NCBI RefSeq assembly: GCF_014651895.1
Contig: NZ_BMXT01000001.1
Location: 1-64,000, forward strand
Direction: 5' to 3'
Source: Rhodanobacter panaciterrae
Lineage (GTDB): Bacteria > Pseudomonadota > Gammaproteobacteria > Xanthomonadales > Rhodanobacteraceae
Length of the DNA stretch: 64,000 bases
In this document: one piece after another, positions 47,193 to 55,500 of the stretch
Numbering within the stretch: the first letter of the stretch is position 1
How the letters are laid out: each line of letters begins with the position of its first letter
Notes under the pieces: generated by a model
What the model saw: the letters and a program-made list of their open reading frames with translations, nothing else
Database searches by the model: none
What the model was told of the DNA's origin: nothing
Position numbers and translations under genes: made by a program

Positions 47193-50100
47193 CCGTCGAT
47201 TCTCGACACGCCGGCGCCGCGCAGGCGTTGCCACCACCTCGTCAACAGGCCGGGTCGCGGAATGCTGAGGAATATCCTTGTACCCGTTCCGACTTCACTC
47301 GTCACCTCGAGCCTGGCGCCCAGCGACAACGCACGATGACGCATGTTGCCCATACCGTGTCCGCGCGCATGTTCGCGTGCATCACTATCGGGATCGAAGC
47401 CGGTCCCGTCGTCCGTCACGGCGAGGCGCAAGGTGTCCGCAGCAAACGTCAGATTGATCGATATGGTTCGGGCGCTGCCGTGCTGCATGGCATTCGACAC
47501 GGCCTCCTGCGCGATCAGAACGATGTGGTGCTTCGCTTCCGCCGGTACGACCCACGCTGTTCCGGACGAATGTACATCCAGTTCATCCACGCGTCCGCCG
47601 GTCAGTTGCCTGGCCATCGCCGAGAGTGATTCGAGCAGACTCTTCTGGTCCAGTATCGGTGGGCTGAGGTTCAACACGGAATAGCGGGCGTCATCCAGAC
47701 TGCTCTTTGCCAGGTCGCGGGCCGCTATCAGATGCTTCGACGTCATCGCCGGCGCACGCTCCATGCTGATAAGCGCGGCCTCCGTCTGGAAAACGATGCC
47801 GCTGAGACCCTGGGCCAGGCTGTCATGGATTTCGCCGGCAATGCGCTGCCGCTCCTCCAGTACGGCGGCTCTGGCATGAAGCCAGTTGACCCGCATCCTA
47901 TAGAAGCCCAATAGCACCAGTATTGCCGCGAGTCCTCCCAGCAGGTGAAACCACCACGTCTGGTAGAACTGTGGCAATAACTCAAAATGGAGGATGCCCT
48001 CGCGACTGCCCCAGCGGCCCGCATCATCACTGGCGCCCACGTGAAAGGTGTAACGCCCAGGCGACAAGTTGGTGTATTGCGCCACGCGCTGCGCGGAACC
48101 GGCAATCCACTGCTCATCGAAACCGTCCAGGCGATAGCGGAACCGCGTCCGCTTCGGTGTCGAGAGGTTGGGCGCTGTGTAGTGAATCTCCAGCCGGCGC
48201 GTGCCCGCTGCCAGTCGCACCGGCGCGGCAAGGTTGGTATCCACCTCGTCGGCGAGCAACTGCTCCACCATGGCGGGCCGCGGCTGATCGCTGAGGGAAA
48301 TCCGTGCGGGATCGACCACGACCAGGCCCCGAGGGGTCGGAAACCACAATCTTCCATCGTGTGCGCGCCAGCTGGAAGGTTGCGTACCCGTATTGGTTTC
48401 GCTGCTTTTCATGCCGTCGGCTTCACCGAAGACCAGCGGCTGCATCATCGTCCCAGTTCCCACAGCTATAGCATCAAGCTCGTGCGTGGTGAGGCGGTAG
48501 ATGCCCTTGTCGGATCCGATCCACAGATTTCCGGCACGATCATCCTGGATGCTGTTGACCGTATCGTTCAGCAGCCCCTGACGGGTGGTGTAACGGGTGA
48601 TGTGACCGTGCTCCAGCCGGAACAGGCCGCGTCCTATGGTACCGATCCACAACACGTGCTTCGCGTCGATATGCAGCGCGACAATCCATGCATGCGCGAG
48701 CAGCGGATTATCCGCGTAGCTCTTGATGTGGCCGTCGGTGACGCTGTTGAGTCCATCACTGGTCGCGATCCATAGTGTTCCCTTGTCATCCTCCGTCAGT
48801 GCGTAGATGAAATTGGACAGTAAGCCGGTCTCCCTCGAATACGTGGTGACCCGGTCATCAGCACGACGCACCAAGCCCCCGCCGCGGGTCGCGATCCAGA
48901 GTGCGTGCTGGTGGTCCTCGACGATTGCGGTGAGGAGGTAATCAGGAATGCCGTCACGTGCCACGAGCCCGGGTACGACATGCCCGTCGGTCATCCTGGC
49001 CAGCCCATTCCGTGCCGTCCCTATCAGCAGGTTTTGCTGATGATCCTCAGCCAGCGCCCAGACGTCATTGCTTGGCAGTCCGTCAGCTGTCGTGAATACG
49101 TGGAAACGATCGCCATGCAGCTGGTTTAGCCCTGCAGGAGTGGTCACCCAGATATCGCCCGCGTGATCCTCCATCACCGAATAGGTGCGGTCGCCAGCGA
49201 GTCCGTTCTCTCGGGAGTAGCTGGTAAAACTTCCATTTTGGAAACGATCCAGGCCTCCTTCGTTGGTACCGACCCAGATATTTCCGGCGCGATCCTCGTA
49301 CAGGGAAATAATCTCGTTGCTGCTCAGTCCATCCTTCGTCGAGAAATGTGTGACCTGCTGGCCGCTGATTTTGAAAAGCCCTGCGGTCAAGCTGGCGATC
49401 CAGAGGTTTCCATCGCGATCTTCCAGAATGTCATGAATGCCTGCGCCGGCAATGCCCGGAATTATCCAGGGCTGGAAATGGCCATCCATTCGTCGCGTCG
49501 GTTCTGCGTTCTGGGTCTTGACCCACAACATATCCTTCGCATCGAGGCCCATGTCGATCACGTCGTTGCCAGGCAGACCGTCCCTGCTCGTATACGCCAC
49601 GAACTTGTCGCCAGTCAGTTGGTCAAGCCCGCTAGGCGTCGCAACCCACAACGAGCCGTTCCGATCACCGAGGACACGTGCCACCGGGTCGCCAGATAAA
49701 CCGTCAGCGACGGTATAGGTTCGGATCACCTTTCCGTCTTTGACGTGGGTCATGCCGCCATACCCGCCCAGCCAGACACTGCCGTCAACGGTGACCGCGA
49801 GAGTGAGCGCGCCGCGCGCAGCCACCGAGTCGAAATGGGAAAACCTGCCGCCGCGATAGATCGTGACGCCGCCATGGGATGTGCCGATCCATAGCGTTCC
49901 ATCGCCGTCTTCGGCCAGGTCGCAGATCCAGTCGTCCTCCAGCGCCGGCGTGTTGCTGCGATCGAAATTCGTGAAACGCACCCCGTCGAACCGGGCCAGG
50001 CCCGCTTGCGTGCCGATCCACAGATAGCCGTCTTTCGTCTCGAGAACTTTCATGACCGAGCTTTGCGGAAGCCCGTCGGAAGTTCGCCACGAAGAGTGCA

Positions 50101-50215
50101 CGTACTGCGTCAGGGCCTTGGACGGATCGAGCGCGATCGCCGATCGCAACGGCGCCATCGCACAAAGCAGTGCAAGCGCCAGCTGCAAGAGTCGCCGTTG
50201 CAAGCACACCATCAT
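47189..50215 (-). CDS. Reg_prop / Y_Y_Y hybrid-fold sensor histidine kinase
   Basis: A 1008-residue sensor. A signal/anchor segment is at the N-terminus. A long periplasmic region (about 40-640) is built of two-component-regulator propeller repeats, each with elements like LWIGTSHGGVTIYRGG or DGLSSNEIISLYED. A Y_Y_Y domain (about 650-740) precedes a membrane helix (LLGGLAAILVLLGFY). The HisKA_3 phospho-acceptor is His797 (GEIHDSLAQGL). A C-terminal HATPase has DDGTGFDP and GHGMGNMRHRA. Homologues with this architecture sense extracellular saccharides or envelope states. The start is at tandem ATGs 50215/50212. Operon with the regulator. Confidence 0.92.
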   Translation of the reverse strand: MMVCLQRRLLQLALALLCAMAPLRSAIALDPSKALTQYVHSSWRTSDGLPQSSVMKVLETKDGYLWIGTQAGLARFDGVRFTNFDRSNTPALEDDWICDLAEDGDGTLWIGTSHGGVTIYRGGRFSHFDSVAARGALTLAVTVDGSVWLGGYGGMTHVKDGKVIRTYTVADGLSGDPVARVLGDRNGSLWVATPSGLDQLTGDKFVAYTSRDGLPGNDVIDMGLDAKDMLWVKTQNAEPTRRMDGHFQPWIIPGIAGAGIHDILEDRDGNLWIASLTAGLFKISGQQVTHFSTKDGLSSNEIISLYEDRAGNIWVGTNEGGLDRFQNGSFTSYSRENGLAGDRTYSVMEDHAGDIWVTTPAGLNQLHGDRFHVFTTADGLPSNDVWALAEDHQQNLLIGTARNGLARMTDGHVVPGLVARDGIPDYLLTAIVEDHQHALWIATRGGGLVRRADDRVTTYSRETGLLSNFIYALTEDDKGTLWIATSDGLNSVTDGHIKSYADNPLLAHAWIVALHIDAKHVLWIGTIGRGLFRLEHGHITRYTTRQGLLNDTVNSIQDDRAGNLWIGSDKGIYRLTTHELDAIAVGTGTMMQPLVFGEADGMKSSETNTGTQPSSWRAHDGRLWFPTPRGLVVVDPARISLSDQPRPAMVEQLLADEVDTNLAAPVRLAAGTRRLEIHYTAPNLSTPKRTRFRYRLDGFDEQWIAGSAQRVAQYTNLSPGRYTFHVGASDDAGRWGSREGILHFELLPQFYQTWWFHLLGGLAAILVLLGFYRMRVNWLHARAAVLEERQRIAGEIHDSLAQGLSGIVFQTEAALISMERAPAMTSKHLIAARDLAKSSLDDARYSVLNLSPPILDQKSLLESLSAMARQLTGGRVDELDVHSSGTAWVVPAEAKHHIVLIAQEAVSNAMQHGSARTISINLTFAADTLRLAVTDDGTGFDPDSDAREHARGHGMGNMRHRALSLGARLEVTSEVGTGTRIFLSIPRPGLLTRWWQRLRGAGVSRIDG

Positions 50216-50540
50216 CGTCTCGTCCCCGCGTGGTCGAGACCCACTGTAGGCCATCCCACGCGACGGCGTGGCATCGGCGCGCGTGCGGTTCCCTAACCTA
50301 CCCATTGGAGTAGGGCGAACCTACCGGCACTGCGGTCGTCCCGGCGAATGCCGTGTGCCAGAGTTGCTGCAGATAGCCGGGGACGCTTTCGAACCGTCGC
50401 GCGACGCGTGCGGTGAATCGTTCGGCCAACGGGCACAGCCAGGGCAAGCAGTGTCCGTTACGTAATGCCAGGGTGGCTCAGATCTTTCGCGTTCCCGGAA
50501 TCATCCGGGTTGTTTCGTAACCACCTTTGCATGGGGTCGA
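50216..50540. other. 325-base divergent spacer between the kinase and S53 protease genes
   Basis: It holds the nested palindrome listed separately and the ribosome sites of both genes. No coding frame or other structure stands out. Confidence 0.5.
50287..50325. promoter_or_regulatory. nested palindrome with direct repeats, possible regulator site
   Basis: GGTTC (287-291 of this kilobase) pairs with GAACC (50317-50321), and inside it CCTAC (50297-50301) pairs with GTAGG (50310-50314). AACCTACC also occurs twice in direct orientation (50295-50302 and 50318-50325), 23 bases apart. Position in the divergent spacer suits autoregulation by the LuxR-type regulator; this is inference. Confidence 0.4.
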
Positions 50541-52406
50541 ATGACCATGAAGACGTTTTACTACTCTCCATTTCAGGCGCTGGCCCTGAGCGCGACGCTG
50601 GCACTTGCCGCCGCTGCGGTCATGTCCGCGCATGCCAGTGACATCATCATAGGCACGGACGTCGCGGTGAGCAGCACCACCACCCTGCGCCAGGGCGATG
50701 CTTTCGCCGGCGTGTTGCCGCATACGCAGCCGCTGCACATTGTGGTGGCTCTGAAGTTGCGCAACCCCGTCCAGCTCCAGAGCCTGGTCGCCGCGCATGG
50801 CACGCTGGCACCAACCCAGTTCTCCGCGCTGCACGCTCCCACGCAGTTGCAGGCACAAGCGGTCGCGAAGTACCTGAGCCAGACCGGCTTCACCCATGTG
50901 GTGATCGCGCCGAACAACATGCTGGTGTCGGCGGACGGAACCGCTGGCATCGCGCAGGCGGCGTTCCGCACCTCGTTCGCGCGAGTGCAGACGCTCGATG
51001 GGCGCGCGGCTTTCGCCAACGACAGCGACGCGCACATTCCAGCGATACTGCAGGACAGCGTGCTGTCGGTGATCGGCTTGCAGAACGTCTACCAGGTGCA
51101 CAGCTTCGCGCAGCGCATGCAGCCGAAGGCCAACGGCGCCACGTTCTCGATCACCGGACATAACCCGCTGGAGTTTTCGTCGATCTACGGCGGCACCGGC
51201 GTGCAGACCGGCGCCGGCGTCACTGTCGGCATCATCAGCGAAGGCGATCTCACACAGACCATCGCCGACCTCAACACATTCACCGCCAACAACGGCCTGA
51301 CTACCGTGTCCACGCAGGTCGTCAATACCGGCACGCCTAGCGGCGATACCAGTGGTACCACTGAATGGGATATCGACGGGCAGGACATCGTCGGCGCGGC
51401 TGGCGGACAGATCGGCAAGATCATTTATTACGTTTCTCCCGCGATGAGCAATCCGGACATTGTGGCCGCCTTCAACGGGGCGATGAACGCCAACGCGGCG
51501 AAGATCATCAATGTCTCGCTCGGCGAATGCGAAATCGGCGCCAAGGCTGACGGCTCGGCAGCCGCGGCGGCACAGATCTTCCAGGCTGCGGTCGCGCAGG
51601 GTCAGACCTTCGCCGTCGCCACCGGCGACAGCGGCGCGGATGAATGCAAGAACGGCGGCATCACGCCGAGCTGGCCGGCCAATTCGCCGTACGTACTCGC
51701 GGTAGGCGGCACCACACTCAACGCCTCGACCACGACCTGGGGCAGCGAAACGGTCTGGATCGGCGGTGGCGGCAGCCCCAGCACCTACGAGCTGAAACCG
51801 AGCTGGCAGAACGCGCTGGTGCCCGGCCTCAAGCGCGGTGTGCCGGATATCGCGATGGAAGGCGACCCCGACTCGGGCGCGATCATCGTCGTCAACGGCG
51901 GCTATCAGCAGTGGGGTGGCACCAGCCTGGCGACGCCGATCTTCGTCGGCCTGTGGGCGCGCATGATCGCGATCAAGGGAACCTCGATCGGCTTTGCGCC
52001 GCCGCTGCTATACCAGCTTCCCTCTACGGATTTCCACGACATTACCGTCGGTACCAATGGTGGCGAAGCGGCGAAGATCGGCTACGACTTCGCCAGTGGC
52101 CGCGGCAGCGTGATTCTCAACCGCTTGGTCGGACAGCTCGGCGCACCCAGTCCGCTGGTGCCGGACTTCAGTGTCACCGCCAGCGGCCTGGTCGCGAAGT
52201 TCACCGACCTTTCCACCGACAGCGCCGGCACGATCACTTCGCATCTATGGGCATTTGGCGACAACGGCACATCCACTGCCGCCAATCCCAGCCATCTGTA
52301 CCCCAAGGCAGGTGTCTACACCGTGTCGGAGACGGTGACGGACAACGCCGGATACGCCTTGGCAAAAACCACCAGCGTGACGGTTGGCTCCGCGCCGCCC
52401 AAGTAA
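50541..52406 (+). CDS. S53 family serine-carboxyl peptidase (sedolisin) with PKD domain
   Basis: Secreted acid protease of 621 residues. Signal peptide ends AHAS (about 33). A pro-kumamolisin-type activation domain covers about 40-190. The sedolisin catalytic domain (about 205-540) has Glu275 and Asp279 (TEWDIDGQ), oxyanion Asp363 (ATGDSGAD) and nucleophile Ser462 (GGTSLATP). A PKD domain (about 545-615) ends it, with SHLWAFGDNGTSTAANPSHLY. Related to pseudomonalisin and xanthomonalisin. It neighbours a divergent two-component system and precedes a large autotransporter by 132 bases. Confidence 0.93.
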   Translation: MTMKTFYYSPFQALALSATLALAAAAVMSAHASDIIIGTDVAVSSTTTLRQGDAFAGVLPHTQPLHIVVALKLRNPVQLQSLVAAHGTLAPTQFSALHAPTQLQAQAVAKYLSQTGFTHVVIAPNNMLVSADGTAGIAQAAFRTSFARVQTLDGRAAFANDSDAHIPAILQDSVLSVIGLQNVYQVHSFAQRMQPKANGATFSITGHNPLEFSSIYGGTGVQTGAGVTVGIISEGDLTQTIADLNTFTANNGLTTVSTQVVNTGTPSGDTSGTTEWDIDGQDIVGAAGGQIGKIIYYVSPAMSNPDIVAAFNGAMNANAAKIINVSLGECEIGAKADGSAAAAAQIFQAAVAQGQTFAVATGDSGADECKNGGITPSWPANSPYVLAVGGTTLNASTTTWGSETVWIGGGGSPSTYELKPSWQNALVPGLKRGVPDIAMEGDPDSGAIIVVNGGYQQWGGTSLATPIFVGLWARMIAIKGTSIGFAPPLLYQLPSTDFHDITVGTNGGEAAKIGYDFASGRGSVILNRLVGQLGAPSPLVPDFSVTASGLVAKFTDLSTDSAGTITSHLWAFGDNGTSTAANPSHLYPKAGVYTVSETVTDNAGYALAKTTSVTVGSAPPK

Positions 52407-52538
52407 TCGCGTCATGGCTTGCTGCGCGTCCGCGCCGCTGGCCACCACCGAATGGATCGTCATCGCCGCCGCACCGCGACCGGAACCCCGGACGCGGCCC
52501 GCGCGATTCCAAAAAAACCGAAGGGGTCTGGTCAGCTG

Positions 52539-55500
52539 ATGAATGCAAACACGAGCAATCGAACAAAAGCACTTCGAGTCGACCAGGCCCCCAAGGTCAC
52601 GCCCCTCACGCACGCGGTGCGTGCGGCGCTGGCCATCTCCTTCACGCTGTTCGCCTTGGGCGGTAGCGGAGCAGCCATCGCTGCCGGCACCTGCGTCACC
52701 ACCGTGTCGAACACGGTCTCGTGCAACGGCGATTTCACCGAGACACTGCCCGGTACGGTATTCGCCCCAGTCGCCGATCTCACCCTTGTCGTCGGCGACA
52801 GCCTGCCCAGCAGCGTGATCCCGGGCGCCGGGCTCATCGGCATCGACGCGACTTGGGGGGGCAACGTCGGCGTGGTCAGCGCCGCCAACATCACGACCGT
52901 CGGTGCGGACGGCATCCATGCGGTCGGCACGACATCGGCCCTAGTCACCAACAGCGGCAGCGTCAATACGGATGTGACCGGCTCCGCCGCAATCGCGCTG
53001 AACGTGGTCGCCAACGGCGACGTCGGCGTCGTTAACAGCGGCAACATCAACGCGTACAGCACGGATGTCGATGACGTCACCGCGGTGAATGTCTATACCG
53101 ACAGCGGCAACGTCACGTTCGACAACCAGGCCACCGGCGGCATCACGGCCACGGCGCAGGACGGCAACGCCATCGCGGTCAATGCGTCGGCCGCCGCGGG
53201 CATCGCAACCTTCAGCAACGAAGGCACGATTACCGCCAGCTCGGTCAACGGCATCGCGATCGGTGTCCTCGTCAGTGCCTATGGCGACGTGGGCGTCACC
53301 CATAGCGGCAACCTGTCGGCGACCTCCACCAACTATCAGGCCGTGGGTCTGCTGGCTTCGTCGGCCACGGGGATCGCCACGGTCGATAGCAGTGGTTCGA
53401 TCAGCGCCACCGGCGGCCAGGATCAGGCGATCGCCCTGGAGGCCTTCGGCCAGACCGGTGCCAGCGTCACCAATAGCGGCTCCATCAGCGCGACATCCGC
53501 CACCGGTACCGCCACTGGCATCCTCGCGCAAACGGTGTACGGCAACGCAACGATCGACAGCAGCAGCGGCCTGAGCATCACCTCGGGTTACAACGCCGTA
53601 GGCCTCTCCGCCATCAGCACCTACGGCGACGCATCGGCTTCGGGTTCGGGCTTCACCCAGGTGATCGGGCACGGCGGCATCAGCCATGTGATCGAGGCGT
53701 ACTCGGTGAATGGCAACGCGACCGCCAGCAACAACGGCTTCAATCTTTCGGGTGCCTACAACGGCAGCGCCGTCGGTGTGTCAGCCATCAGCGGCAACAG
53801 CACTGCCAGCGCCAGCAACAACGCCTACATGCAGATCATTGCCAAGGGCGACAGCTCGAATTACGCCACCGCCATACTCGCCAAGACCTATAACGGCGAT
53901 GCCAGCGCCAGCAACAGCGATACCGCCGTGGCCTATTCCAGTCATGGTGTCGCCATCGGTATGAAGGTTGATGCTGCTGGAGGTGATGCACTGGCTACCA
54001 ACACTGGCACGATCATCAGCCAGAATTTCCTGTTCGCCAACGCGGACGGCATCCGCGCGGTGTCCTCCACCGGAAAATCGACGGTGAACAACTCCGGCAC
54101 CGTGGTCGGTGACTCGCTACAGATCCTTGGCTACCCGTTTTCGTTCACGACGGTGCTGGGCATCGGTGCGCAAAGCTATTCCGGTACGAGTGTCACCAAC
54201 TCCGGCATCGTTCAGGCTGTGGGTCCCTGGTTTGTCGATGGCATCAAGGCCATTGCGCTGTACGGCGATGTCGGCGTGACGAATACGGCCAGTGGCACCG
54301 TATTCGCGAGTGGGCTCGCGCCCGTCGGCATTGGCGCCTACGTCGGCTACGGCTTGTCCTACCATGCCACGGTCAACAACGACGGTGCGGTCCACGTCGT
54401 GCAGACGGGCGACTGCTTCTGCAGCGGCATCACGCCGGACGGCATCGGCATCGCTGCAGCGTCCAACTATGCCGGCGGCGTGCAGGTCAACAACAACGCG
54501 ACCGGCAGTATCGTCATTTCGACTCAGCACGGCGGCACCGGCATCAGCGCGAATACCTATAACGACGTGGCTGGGGTGGACAACGCCGGCAGTATCGCCA
54601 TCAACAGCAGTGCCTACAACGCATCCAGTTTCGGCATTTTGGCGTTCAGTGCCTACGGCGCCGTGGGCGTGGTCAATAGTGGCAGCATCACGCTCACGGC
54701 TGCGCCCGCACCCGGCCTGGGTCACTATACCTTTAACGACATGATCGGCATCTACGGCAAGACCGGTCGCCATCACAACGTCGGCTACGGCTCGGGCTAT
54801 TACGGTGCGCTGGACACTACCATCACCAATAGCGGTGACATCGACATCCGCGCCTCGCAGGGTGATGGCATCCTCGGTGTCGCACAGTACGGTTCGGCGC
54901 TGGTATCGAACTCGGGCAACATCCGCATCGACGATACGTTTGGCGGTTACGGTGTAGTGGTGCAAACCGGTTTCAACGGCCTGACCACGATCGGCAGCGC
55001 CGGCATCGACAACACCGGGCTCGTGCAGGTCTACGGTTCGCAAGGTGCACGCGGCCTGATTGCCCGCGTTTCCGGCGGCAACGCGATCGACATCACCAAT
55101 GAAGGCGACGTGGAGGCCTCCGGCGAACTGGGTGCCGCAGGCATATTCGCCCGCAACTACAACTACACCGGCAACGCGATCAACGTCACCAACACGGGCA
55201 GCATTGGCGCGCACAGCGCCACCGGCGCGCTCTACGCCGCCAATGCCATCAGCAGCAGCCTCCACGCCGAAGCAATCGGTGTGCGCACGTACAACTACTC
55301 GGGCGTCACCACGGTCAACAATGGCGGCGACATCGTGGCCACCGCAGCCACGTCCAACCCGTTGTCCAGCAGTGCGATCGGTGTCTACACGAAGAACGGC
55401 TACGCCACCCACTATGGCGACACCGTCATCGCCAATACCGGCACGATTACCGCGGCCGACATTTCCAGCAATGGCAAGCCAGCCTTTCATGCACAACACG

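Noticed and set aside
52419..52538. Longer autotransporter start upstream of 52539
   Set aside because: The extra residues are Arg/His/Pro-rich, lack a ribosome site and would displace the signal region.
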